Origin: Hanleya hanleyi
Taxonomy: Eukaryota; Mollusca; Polyplacophora; Lepidopleurida; Hanleyidae
Direction of reading: 5' to 3'
Assembly (NCBI GenBank): GCA_036873755.1
Contig: JAVTVY010018777.1
Location: 1 to 64,000 of the forward strand
Length of the DNA: 64,000 bases
How positions within the stretch are numbered: the first letter of the stretch is position 1; each line of letters starts with the position of its first letter. Shown piece after piece: positions 35,691 through 44,385 of this stretch. The position numbers and the translations under genes are program-made. The notes below the pieces were generated by a model that was not told the origin of the DNA, made no database searches, and saw only the letters and a list, made by a program, of their open reading frames with translations.

Positions 35691-36597
35691 ATGAGGAGAG
35701 GTATCCATTAGTGGGAGTATAGTGGGAAGCAAACTACTAGGTCTGGTATGGTACTGATCTCTCAGAAAGTAGTATTTTACCACCACACAGACCCAGTGAT
35801 CATTATTATTCTGATTATTATTCTTTTTTGTTATAATCATCTAAAAGGGGTTTACTGCGACTTGTGAAACTGTGTCTTAGGTTATTTGAGAGAAATCGGT
35901 TATTAACTTGAATACTTGGAATTTTGTTTGACCGTCGCGATATAGCTGAGATACTGCTGAACGCGCCATCAAACCTCAATTCTCTCCTCTCTCTGCCTCC
36001 CTCTCGCTTTGTGGACAATGGACCATGTTCATTTTCCATTGCAGTTATGCCTAGTGTCAGTTGATTTAGTTTTTTGGAATTGGAATGAAATAGATTTGCT
36101 GTTTGAATGAACCTACAGAATCTGGCTACGGACTCCAACGACTTCTGGTTCTGCTTCATCTTTTACCAGTGTATCCTGGGCATTTACCAATGCTTCGTAC
36201 CTAGAAACTAATCTCTGGGATGCCTCACCATGATGAAACCATTCAACTTGTTTGTCCTTCTAAATCTTGAGCTTCATTAAAAACACTAGCCTTGACAGAA
36301 GACAGATAAAATGAGAGCGTCAACTGTGTGCAAGTCCCTGAACTTGGGCATTAAGTGGACAAATGAAAGTGCTAAGTTGCGGTTACGACAGCTGACATAA
36401 TACTTGGCATGGGGGCAAACTGTCGTAGTCTTTGCTGGGGATGAGAAATCCGCTCGTTGTGTTTGTGCCATCCAAGCCATTGAAACACTTTTGCGCAATG
36501 TCATTACCTTTGTTATTCACACAAGAGATTGTGCTTCTTTTTTACCCTCTACCTGAACAAGTCGAAGATTTTTTTCTTTTGTCGCCTAGTTGATTTA
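35691..36597. other. Unassigned, with one LINE tail
   Basis: A LINE tail lies at 35,873-36,005 (GATATAGCTGAGATACTGCTG, CT tract). On the minus strand, 36,270-36,100 reads KQVEWFHHGEASQRLV and VSRYEALVNAQDTLVKDE before a stop, and 36,504-36,286 reads HAKYYVSCRNRNLALSF. These look like pieces of a gag- or host-derived protein but I cannot name the family. Confidence 0.35.
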
Positions 36598-36722
36598 CTA
36601 AGTTATTAACTTGAATACTTACAATTTTGTTGCTTAACGCGACGTTAAACCTTAATTCTCTCTCTCTTGAGAGAAATCGATTTGCTGCATAAGTTTTAAT
36701 GTATGTGCATGTCTTTTGGTGT
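36598..36722 (+). mobile_element. LINE 3' end, left part (target of the PLE insertion)
   Basis: Contains a short tail with CT tract (about 36,620-36,665) and then a second LINE end starting TTGAGAGAAATCGATTTGC. That second copy is interrupted by the PLE after its 14-bp target site and resumes at 41,212. Confidence 0.75.
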
Positions 36723-36736
36723 AATGTGTTGTTTAC
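36723..36736. repeat. Target-site duplication, left
   Basis: AATGTGTTGTTTAC, identical to 41,198-41,211. It flanks the PLE on the side of its 3' end. Confidence 0.9.
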
Positions 36737-36807
36737 ATTGTAAGTGAAAAGGGGGTTGTTCAGATGAGATATGTGAAGAAGTCTCAGATTGGGGCTTCTA
36801 TCGGTGT

Positions 36808-36872
36808 AACCACTTGGACAGCCTGACCGGTTTCGGAACTATTGTTCCTTCATCAGGGGCAGTGATTGATAT
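36808..36872 (-). ncRNA. Hammerhead ribozyme, type I, 3' end of PLE copy 1
   Basis: On the minus strand: CTGATGA (36,850-36,856), stem II AGGAAC/GTTCC with an AATA loop, GAAA (36,831-36,834), a short palindromic stem III CCGG and the cleavage dinucleotide TC (36,825-36,826), then AGGC pairing back to GCC-. A second helix I segment pairs CAC with GTG beyond an internal loop. In this copy the closing helix I pair is C-A instead of T-A, so activity may be reduced. Very short stem III hammerheads are known from Penelope-like elements and are thought to work as dimers. Confidence 0.85.
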
Positions 36873-36879
36873 TTGTGGA

Positions 36880-37240
36880 AAAAGTTCCCGCTGTTTATAG
36901 GTAGTGATCCGGGCCGATCCGGCTGGAGAGAAGAGACGCCATTTGATTGGATGGCTGGTGGACCTCGAGAAGCAAAAAGGTTTTTGCCGGATTGGGGTGC
37001 CGGATCGTAAATGTCGATCTGGTGGGTTGATCCGGGTGTATTTGGGGAAGCCTGTATGAGCCGGATCGAAGTGCCAGATCGGGGGTCGATCCGGGTGAGG
37101 GGGATTGTGATGTGTTCTCCGTGACGGAACTTCAAAGCTTGAAGTCTGATCCGGGGCTTTGATCCGGTTGCGTGGCAGTGTGCCTGGGAGGACCGCAAAG
37201 TGGTATGGATCCTGGTGTGTGATCCGGGAAGGGCGTGATG
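36880..37240 (-). repeat. GATCCGG-rich region of the PLE 3' part
   Basis: The word GATCCGG or ATCCGG recurs roughly ten times in about 350 bp. The same cluster is at 53,985-54,330 in PLE copy 2. Open frames in both copies run through it (Pro/Arg/Thr-rich), but nothing resembles a domain. Confidence 0.6.
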
Positions 37241-37627
37241 AAGTTTCTAAGACAAAGAACAGGCAGCTTCTCAACTGTCTAATGACGATATAGGTGGGCG
37301 TGTTTGTACCAATATGGTCAAGATGGTGTATATGTACATTGACATAGGGAGCGGGAATAGGTTAGGTAGGTTATGTTCTGTTGGAACAAGGAGCGGGGTG
37401 TTTCTTTTTGTGAGGATACTGCAAGTTAGCAGTATCAGGAACGAGGAGGGTTGTACGGGAGAGACCTGGCAAAGGCGAGATTGCGTAGGAGTGTTAGCGC
37501 GGCGGTAATGACAAGCAGAACATTGCTGCCGAGGTGACAGTGAGGGGAAGGCAATCAACGAGGTGAGAAAATGAACAAGACAAGACGAGTGTGTCGGTTG
37601 ATATGGAAGATGTATTAACTTATAGAG

Positions 37628-38161
37628 TTAGTATAGGTCAATCAAAGTATTGTCGTCTGTTGGACGGACAGTAGTGAAGACATAACAAGTGTTTTTAAGA
37701 ATTCGATCGTGGTAGAGTCTGTGATCCGGAGGGCCTGCGGAAGGCGTGACTGTCGTGTTGGCTAAGTGCCAGTTAATTTCCGGGATGGGCGATGTCCGTG
37801 GAGTGATAGGACTCAGGGGGCGCCGACTGTCAAAGGTCGGTGTGACTGGAGTCAGTCCACCGTTAGAGATTATGGCCTCACCAACGATGTCCCTTTTTGA
37901 AATCCTAGTGTTGGGTGCCGCCAGAGGTGGAAGGGCTAAGTAGACGGGGCTTCCAGTTGAGCCTGCCGACCGTGATATCATCTTCTTTAGCTCAGCGAGG
38001 ATCGCACATTTGGTTTGATGTTTTATCAGGTCCCCGTTGCGGCTGTAAGTGCGGCCGCAGTCGCAGGAGACGTGGTGTCCCTCGTGTGAGTTTCTCATGT
38101 GGCGTGTCAAGTTGCGTTTCACAGTAAAGGTTTGGTCGCACGACAAGGAGATGAACGGCAT
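37628..38161 (-). CDS. Zinc-finger ORF carried by PLE copy 1 (degraded first finger)
   Basis: 178 codons beginning MPFISLSCDQTF. The first finger has lost its first Cys (SLSC instead of CLSC in copy 2) but keeps the rest, including TRHMRNSH. The second, VSCDCGRTYSRN…LIKHQTKC, has C-x-C-x12-H-x3-C spacing. Downstream is a Pro/Ser-rich region (PLSPITPRTSPIPEINWHLA) without a known fold. It lies between the endonuclease stop and the ribozyme, on the same strand. No promoter can be judged. A role in nucleic-acid binding is inferred from the fingers only. It could instead be a host gene piece captured by the element's ancestor. Confidence 0.6.
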   Translation of the reverse strand: MPFISLSCDQTFTVKRNLTRHMRNSHEGHHVSCDCGRTYSRNGDLIKHQTKCAILAELKKMISRSAGSTGSPVYLALPPLAAPNTRISKRDIVGEAIISNGGLTPVTPTFDSRRPLSPITPRTSPIPEINWHLANTTVTPSAGPPDHRLYHDRILKNTCYVFTTVRPTDDNTLIDLY

Positions 38162-38366
38162 TTTGGAAAATCTGCAGCCAGTGGATTGTGTAGTTGATTG
38201 TCCCGCCTCACATACAAACGACGTTGCTCGGGAGACAGGTTTTGTCCGCTGACGTCACGTCGCTGGTGCAGTGACTGGTATGCGGCGTGGTGACGTTACG
38301 TATTGTTGGTTCACTAGTTTGTGAGGTAGTTTAGTCTTACCGGAGTGGTATGTGTACTCTTGTGAG

Positions 38367-38942
38367 TTGCAAGCGTCTTGTCCGTCATTCATAATCCAGC
38401 CGTCGTCCATTAGAGAATATCTGCGTCCATAATCCAAAGACCTATTCCATATTCCATATAACAGTATTAGCACCAAATTCAAAAAGACAATCATTGTATA
38501 CATAAACATAGGCTTGTTTCCTGCAAGAGAGAAGCGGTCAACAGTTTTCAATGATGCCGGCAAGGCATCATGATGTTCCAAAAATATCAAATCCGTATCG
38601 CTGTTCAGTATTCTTAATCCATAATATTCGTTGTAATGTCGTCGTCTAAAGAATGATGTATCTCAGTCACGTTTTGATTGTGACTGTTCATATGAGCACC
38701 ATGAGGATCTTGAAGTACATGGGTTCATGTTAAGCGGAATTAGACAAGTTACGAAACGTAGTGCCATAGATCTTGCACGCCACGTTCGTATTTTGCTATC
38801 AGCATGCGATATGTATCGCCAAATTTGAGAAACTTTGAGTGGAGGCGCTTGGTGGAATAGCCCTGTTTTATAAGTTTCTGCAACAATCTTTTGTGACGTT
38901 GATTAAAATCATCACATTTAACACAGGATCTAGCAAATGCTA
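38367..38942 (-). mobile_element. Naiad-type PLE 3' end nested in the PLE
   Basis: Minus-strand reading begins at LAFARSCVKCDDFNQRHKRL, continues LIKQGYSTKRLHSKFLKFG and YRMLIAKYERGVQDLWHYVS, and then about 380 bp of untranslated sequence up to the common terminus (here GACGCTTGCAA). PLE copy 2 has the uninterrupted site near 55,430 (ACTCGTATGAATGGTATAG), so the insertion is precisely delimited. Confidence 0.85.
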
Positions 38943-39033
38943 GATGGTATGGATGGATGGGGGAGAGGACTGAGTGCTTCTCGTCTGAGGTGAGACTATA
39001 TTGTAAGTGAAAAGGGGTTTGTACGAGAAACAC

Positions 39034-39345
39034 TTAGTCTCTCTCATTGATGCCAGTGGGTACATTAGTGTGGAGTTGGTTCATCCAGTAAACCTCTCTC
39101 TTATGTCGGAGGGTATCACTTAGAAGACAATTGTCGGGGTCAGAGCGGATAACTTCGATAATTTCGAAGCCGATGTCAGTGGCATAGTGTCCCGGAGTTG
39201 ACCAGAAATGTCTTGGTGCTGGTTCATCTGGATTCAGATTTCGTGTGTTGCGAAGGTGTTCCATGATTCGTAGGTGGAATTCAGGGCTAGCTTCTCCAAC
39301 GTATTGTTTGGAGCACTTTCTGCATGTCAATAGGTAGATGACATT
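39034..39345 (-). CDS. GIY-YIG endonuclease domain of PLE copy 1
   Basis: Reads YLLTCRKCSKQYVGEASPEF, HLRIMEHLRNTRNLNP, HFWSTPGHYATDIGFEIIEV, then RSDPDNCLLSDTLRHKREVY and WMNQLHTNVPTGINERD before the stop. The YLLT…QYVGE pair, the Arg of LRIMEHL and the late E of REVYWM match the GIY-YIG fold used by Penelope-like elements to nick target DNA. In this copy it is separated from the RT by frameshifts in the linker (39,490-39,330). Confidence 0.85.
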   Translation of the reverse strand, partial: NVIYLLTCRKCSKQYVGEASPEFHLRIMEHLRNTRNLNPDEPAPRHFWSTPGHYATDIGFEIIEVIRSDPDNCLLSDTLRHKREVYWMNQLHTNVPTGINERD

Positions 39346-39453
39346 GCGGGTGCAGCAATTGGCAGGAAGCCGTTTCCGGTATTTGAGGTGCTCGTGAAGT
39401 GTCGACGATTATTGATGGAAGGGCAAATTTTGCAGTTCCGATATTCACAGTCA

Positions 39454-40520
39454 TCAATCGGGTTGATGTGACATTTTGCAGTGATACCTGCATGTTGGGG
39501 CGGATATTGGAGATGCGCCCGAACTAGGCGATCCGAAAGGTTTGGATTGCGATGGAAAACGGGGGTGGTATGTAAATATCAAGGATATTCGATTGTGGAC
39601 AGTGTTGGGGTGTTGGCGGGGTTGAAGAAGATCTGTCCGAAGTTTGGACTCAGCTAAGTCACGTTTCAGCTTGATGATGTCGGCAGAGTAGCCTCTCCAA
39701 GTGTAGTATTGGCTGAGGTCGTCTGCATGTTTGGGGAAATCAGCCTCAGAGGAGCAAATTCTGCGGATGCGTAGAAATTGTCCACAGGCAGCTGCGTTTT
39801 TGCAGCTTTTACTGTGGCCGGAGGTATAAAACAAATAACTGTGTGTACCTGTGAGTTTGGTGAACAGATCAAATGAGGTATTGTTCTGCTGAAGGCGGAC
39901 TCGTGTGTCTAAGTACGTGACTGAGTCTTTTGACCAGTCGGCAGTGAACTTGATCGATTGGTGTGCGTTGTTGCACTCATCGATGAAGGCGAGTAGAGCC
40001 GGTTCCCCATGAGTCCAGAGCATGAATATATCGTCGATAAAGCGAAGATAAAGGAGAGGTTGGAGTGGTGTGCTCGCTAAAAGTTTCTCTTCGTGGTATC
40101 CCATAAAGATATTGGCATAAGTGGGTGCCACTTTAGTGCCCATGGCTGTTCCTCCTACTTGGAGGAATTGATTCCCGTTAAACTCAAAATTATTACAGTG
40201 TAGTACAAGTTTGAGCATTGAGAGAAGATTCTGGTGGGATATGCGGTAAATGGCTTTATGTTTGGTTAGGCATCGAGCAACTGCGACTAAACCTTCGTGG
40301 TTCGGGATGTTGGTATAAAGGGAGGTGACATCCATAGTTACGAGTATTGTGTTACTCGGAATATTGTCAACAGCTTCAACTTTGTTGATGAAGTCTGTAG
40401 TATCTCTAACATAGGAGCGGATGAGTGGCACGAAAGGTTTTAAGTGTTCATCCACTAGACTACTGATGCGTTCGGTAGGGGACCCATTACCGCTAATAAT
40501 TGGACGGCCGACAACTCTCC
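39454..40520 (-). CDS. Reverse transcriptase domain of PLE copy 1
   Basis: The open frame (40,455-39,454, MDEHLKPFVP…) covers fingers, palm and thumb: motif A LVTMDVTSLYTNIPNHEG, motif B GTAMGTKVAPTYANIFM, motif C YLRFIDDIFMLW with the catalytic DD at residues 141-142 (about 40,035-40,030), then YLDTRVRLQQNN and a thumb region. A -1/+1 break near 40,500 separates it from LLPKIHKTRLEG upstream; the proper frame there gives PIISGNGSPTERISSLV. After TYHP about 35 residues present in copy 2 are deleted. FIDD is typical of Penelope-like RTs, which are closest to telomerase among RTs. Confidence 0.9.
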
Positions 40521-41117
40521 CTCGAGACGGGTTTTATGGATTTTGGGCAAGAGGTAGAAGCGTGCTGTACGAGGTGACGGGTTACAATTTCTCAGAAATT
40601 TCGCCTTTGTTGACTTGATCATTGTGTTCTGGTGTCCGGTCACGGGCGTATTCGAGGTAGTAGTAGTATTTGGCGTCAGCGAGTTGTCGCTGGGCCTCGG
40701 ATATATAATCAGTGGTGTTCCAGACGACGACAGCTGAACCTTTTTTAATCTGCATCTCAGAGTTTTGAGATAAATTAGAGATTGCAGTTTCTTCTAAGTG
40801 AGTGAGATTGGTACGTGGTTTGCGTATATGTTTTATCTCGCTTAATTTGTGTGACACCAAGTTGATGAAGGCCACCAAGTGTGGGTCAAGGATATTTGGC
40901 GTCCAGTTCGAAGGTGATTTGTACTTTCTTGCTAATTGCTCGTCGGTGCGGGTGGTGTTTGTGTGGGGGTATCGGTAGGGGTGTTCTCAGGAAAGATATT
41001 CTTAATTTTGAGTCGGAAGAAAGCGAAGAGATCTACACGCATTTGGCCTAAATCAGGTTCGTGTGGGAGTGGACTGAACGTTAGGCAACATAGTCCTCTT
41101 TTTTTCACATAGATCAA
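40500..41117 (-). pseudogene. PLE copy 1: N-terminal linker to RT (frameshifted)
   Basis: Three frames in series: FSPLPHEPDLGQMRVDLFAF with FRLKIKNIFPE (41,117-40,932), then HLEETAISNLSQNSEMQIKK with GSAVVVWNTTDYISEAQRQL (40,878-40,582), then FYLLPKIHK (40,643-40,500). These equal the Penelope-like order GL.F.PTP..PD.G…, IKKADKGSAVVV, Y…L and LPKIHK. At least two frameshifts. The region N-terminal of the PTP motif is absent. Confidence 0.8.
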
Positions 41118-41197
41118 TCACTGCCTCTGATGAAGGAACAATAGTTCCGAAACCGGTCAGGCTGTCCAAGTGGTCTGGGACTTCACATATCTCATCT
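41112..41197 (+). ncRNA. Hammerhead ribozyme, inverted copy at the 5' end of PLE copy 1
   Basis: Here the motif is on the plus strand, opposite to the element: CTGATGA (41,127-41,133), stem II 41,134-41,148, GAAA (41,149-41,152), CCGG and TC (41,153-41,158), AGGC pairing with GCCT. The helix I closing pair is intact (T-A). The sequence after the ribozyme matches the element's 3' terminus (CTTCACATATCTCATCT) and ends at the target duplication. Confidence 0.85.
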
Positions 41198-41211
41198 AAT
41201 GTGTTGTTTAC
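41198..41211. repeat. Target-site duplication, right
   Basis: Second copy of AATGTGTTGTTTAC, flanking the 5' end of the PLE. Confidence 0.9.
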
Positions 41212-41374
41212 TTCTGGATTGCTGTGTTGTTGCCTTGCTCTTTTAGAGTGCTTGTATAATTTTGTTCGATCGTAGCTATATACCTGACATATTGCTGAAC
41301 GTGACATTAAACCTTAATTCTCTCTCTGAAATATTGATGAACGCGACATTAAACCTTAATTCTCTCTCTCTCTC
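41212..41374 (+). mobile_element. LINE 3' end, right part of the PLE target, plus an extra tail
   Basis: Continues the LINE from 36,722: GTATAATTTTGTTCGATCG, ATTGCTGAACGTGACATTAA and a CT tract at about 41,320. A 45-bp extra tail copy (TGATGAACGCGACATTAAACC and CT) follows. Confidence 0.8.
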
Positions 41375-41885
41375 TACATGAAAGGCCAACCGAAAAAATC
41401 TCAATCGGACCGCTTGAAGTCTACAAGTAGTCAAAAGCAAAACAAAATTCAAAGCAGGATCTTGTTTGAAGCTTGACCTTTGTCAATTTATTTTGAGAAA
41501 ATGTTTAGTAATATGTACCATACATGAAATGGGAAATGGGAAACATGGTACAGGAAATGTTTGACGTACACATTCCTGTCACGAATCACAATATTGTGTC
41601 ATTAATGGCTTTGCTTAGATATTTTAGCCTGACCATGCTATAATAGCCTAATTGATATTGAGCTCAACCTGTACTAGTTTGTGTAGTAGAGTTATTGTAC
41701 AGAAAATGCAGCTTTCTCATTGGGGGTTTGAGCTACGTAATAAGTTAATAGGTTGCACAGATTTATATAAATTATATCCGCGTTCTCATGATTTATATAA
41801 TTATATATTTCCAACTCAACCATAACGTTGAACTATCTCGTGTACTTTCAAAATATTATTTTATTTTTATTTTCTAACATCTTAC
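41375..41885. other. No gene seen
   Basis: A/T-rich sequence with no repeat relation to the rest of the window that I could see. It lies just downstream of the exon at 41,893-42,535 and could be its intron. Confidence 0.4.
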
Positions 41886-41892
41886 CTCTACT

Positions 41893-42535
41893 TGACCATG
41901 CCTACTGCTGTCAATATCAGGGGCCACATTCTCAAAAGAAAGGCTTTTCCTGGCGGAAGATCTAGATCTGGGCATGATCGATGGTTGTTTCTCTCCAGGC
42001 CCATATTGTTGTTGTCGTTGTGATTGTTGGTGTTGTGCGGATGAAGCCTGCATTGGAAATTCAGACTCTGGCAGACTGTTTATGACTTTTTTTCAACATG
42101 ACCCGAAATGGACTTTTCAGTCGCACTCAGCTTCACTTTGCACAATACATCAGGAGATGAACGCAATCTTTTCTCAATTTTCACCCGTCTCGGGCTTCTA
42201 AGACACAGAAGAAATGTGCAAACTCTTGCATAATTTTCATCGAGCCTTTGCTTTGTATCAATAAGATCCAGTCTTACTCTCTCACATTTATCAACAGCAT
42301 CGCTGCACTGTCGACAAATACCAGCATGTGGAATTGGCGACACAAAATTTGACAGTACAGTCACGATTTTTGACAATTTATCTGTCCTCAACCGTAGTTT
42401 GTTCTTACTTCTCTTGAGCGTTACTCTCTCCCCAGTACTGGTTGTGTTGTGACAGTGAATGAATAGCCACACAACGTACAGACATCATCAAGACAGCAGG
42501 TTTTCTTCGGCGTGTCGATGTTTTGGGCGGCAGCC
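41893..42535 (-). pseudogene. First-exon-like sequence of a Cys-rich host gene (two apparent frameshifts)
   Basis: Opens with ATGGCTGCC after an A-rich leader: MAAAQNIDTPKKTCCLDDVC, CTLCGYSFTV (C-x2-C). After a shift at a GGGG run it continues KRSKNKLRLRTDKLSKIVTV, HAGICRQCSDAVDKCERV (C-x2-C) and LDLIDTKQRLDENYARVC. After a second shift at an A7 run: PMQASSAQHQQSQRQQQYGP and ENVAPDIDSSRHGQVE, ending at a GTAAGATG donor. Paired C-x2-C motifs followed by a helical stretch suggest an N-terminal zinc-binding domain. Both shifts are single-base changes in homopolymers, so they may be sequencing errors rather than decay. Family not named. Confidence 0.5.
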
Positions 42536-42729
42536 ATATTGACAGGTCGCGTCCGTGAAAACTTCCGAATGTCACTTCAGTTCGGTTCGGACTGGATCGG
42601 CGGATTCTGATGGTTTACGCACTAGGCAGTACAGCGGCTGTGATTGGTTGATGCCAGAGGTCGTCGGACATGACCTCTATTAAGGCATTCCTTAAGACCT
42701 ACTAGACGATCGGCAAAATAGGTCTTATT

Positions 42730-43785
42730 TTTTCAATCAGACATCCCGAAAGGAGTCGCGAGCATTTATCAACCGCAAGAATTTATCAAATGTTATATTT
42801 TCAACGCCTCTATTTTCAGAAGTTGCTGAATGGTAAAATTTCAGTTTTTGGGGAAATTTAGCTTCTCTTCCAGTTTTACCAGAAAAGTGGTGCTTCATGT
42901 CGACTAAATCGTTATTTGAGCATTTAAAACGCATATTCTAACTTACGTTAATAGAGTATTTATTGGTACATTGGATCGCGATCGTCTCTAGCAAGAACCG
43001 AAGTAGTCACCATGTTTAGAATGATTTGTCAGTACGAGATATTGGAGACAATGCAAAGTATTACTGGCACTCGCAACTCCAGCCGCCAAAACTATTATGG
43101 GATATAATGTTTTCTATTGTGCGGACGTCTGACGTGAAAATAGCGTCATTTTTGCCGGAGTATATTCTGATGTGAAAATCATGAGCATGTTACACATGAG
43201 GATGTATTATCAAACCGGTTATACTTGAAAAACAACACCAAAAAGTATTGGTTTGTCAATCATATTTTCGTACTTTATTTGCCAGAAATTGGCTCGAATG
43301 CATCTCAAGAGCTTTCATATTATCAGATCTTACCGGAGACGCGAGCTTGTGTTGACATTCCAGGAAGATGATCATGTTGCAAGTCTCCTGTCAAAATGTC
43401 TAACTTCAACACGAGCTCAAATATTGCACGTGAGCCGGGTGTCCGATAATATCACCGTCCGAAGCTATCACCAACACCTGTACATTAAGAAACAATATCA
43501 CTCGCACCTTTAGTGCTGTAGCTGGTGTGTTTTGGATTATTGTCCTGGATGAACCTGAAACCCTCTCCAAATGGTAGCATATTCTGAGTAAGGATTAGTT
43601 GGTAACTCCGACTTTCCATGATGCCTGTAAAAACACAAATTTTTGAGGCACCACAGAAAAATATACCAACCCAAACATGCGCCTAGAAACAAAGGCGGTC
43701 AGTGTTAGCACTTCAAAGATACAACAAATGTCCTTGCCAATCTTAGGCTATGGTTAAATTTTTGAGACTGAGACCAGACTGAATT
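42730..43785 (-). pseudogene. Tc1/mariner-like transposase region, copy 3 (partial)
   Basis: Related to 4,440-5,460 and 32,100-33,200. Minus-strand block 2 begins after TTTCTAG at about 43,681: AHVWVGIFFCGASKICVFTG, SYQLILTQN and then GFRFIQDNNPKHTS. The conserved DND is DNN here, and part of the LLPFARDVYPE segment is deleted. Block 1 and block 3 are absent. The duplicated exon-like segment at 43,905 follows. Confidence 0.65.
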
Positions 43786-43904
43786 ACCTTTTTCCATTAA
43801 ATTTATGAGTGCAAATAAAAGAATAATCATCACAAAGTGATCTTGGTGTCCACATCGACAGATCGTCATAGGTTTTATGTTAGTACACAATCTTTTATGA
43901 TCAC

Positions 43905-44262
43905 CTACCTCTAGTGATGGTGATTGTGGCAGTGAAGCTACCTCTGGTGGTGGTGACGATGGAGCTATCTCTGGTGGTGGTGATTGCGGCGGTGGAGCTA
44001 CCTCTGGTGGTGGCGGTGAATCTACCTCTGGTGGTGGTGATTGCGGTGGTGGAGCTACCTCTGGTGGTGGTGACGGTTGAGCTACCTCTGGTTGTCATTG
44101 CGGTGGTGGAGCTACCTCTGGTGGAGACATCACAAACCATTTTAGTCCATTCGGAAGTAGAAGTTTGTGTACGTGTTCACATAAGTCACATAATGAAAAT
44201 AAGCGAATCTTAGCAGTCATTTTGAAAAGAAAATGGCCGCCGTATGGGATGGGATCGAATGG
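43905..44262 (-). pseudogene. Exon with Pro-rich minisatellite, copy 1
   Basis: On the minus strand from an ATG at about 44,221: MTAKIRLFSLCDLCEHVHKL, LLPNGLKWFVMSPPEVAPPPQ, then a TGA stop, after which the frame continues through repeated PPPEVAPPPQS-like units to SPSLE and a GTAGGT donor. The repeat unit is about 27-33 bp (CTCTGGTGGTGG on the plus strand). The C-x2-C in CDLC recalls the neighbouring exon at 42.5 kb. Copy 2 lacks the stop. Confidence 0.5.
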
Positions 44263-44385
44263 ATATTTATTCGTCACACAGCAAGAGAAAACAGATATGC
44301 AGAATATACAGAAATGAGTAGTTGGCCGCATATGTGGTGGGAATAAAACTCCAGAGGGCTTGTTCTATCCCGAATTAACAAGTGA

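Larger units (their letters stand above)
36737..41197 (-). mobile_element. Penelope-like element, 4.46 kb, complete between target-site duplications
   Basis: Bounded by perfect 14-bp direct repeats, this PLE reads on the minus strand: partial N-terminus (41,100), RT, GIY-YIG endonuclease (stop at 39,034), a zinc-finger ORF (38,161-37,628), a GATCCGG-rich region and a hammerhead ribozyme near the 3' end. An inverted copy of the ribozyme region caps the 5' end (41,112-41,197). A Naiad fragment is nested at 38,367-38,942. The N-terminus begins in mid-domain, so the insertion is 5' truncated. Several frameshifts make it inactive. The second copy at 53,876-56,775 shares the RT, endonuclease, zinc-finger and ribozyme parts, which shows they belong to one element. 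Confidence 0.9.

Noticed and set aside
38255..38590. 111-codon minus-strand frame with FLNLVLILLYGIW as a small membrane protein
   Set aside because: It lies within the untranslated 3' end of the Naiad fragment after the RT stop. Copies stay similar because they are recent, and other copies break the frame.
43914..44213. Plus-strand frame of Val/Leu/Glu repeats (VVELPLVVV)
   Set aside because: It is the antisense of the Pro-rich minisatellite, where the minus strand has the start context and splice donor.
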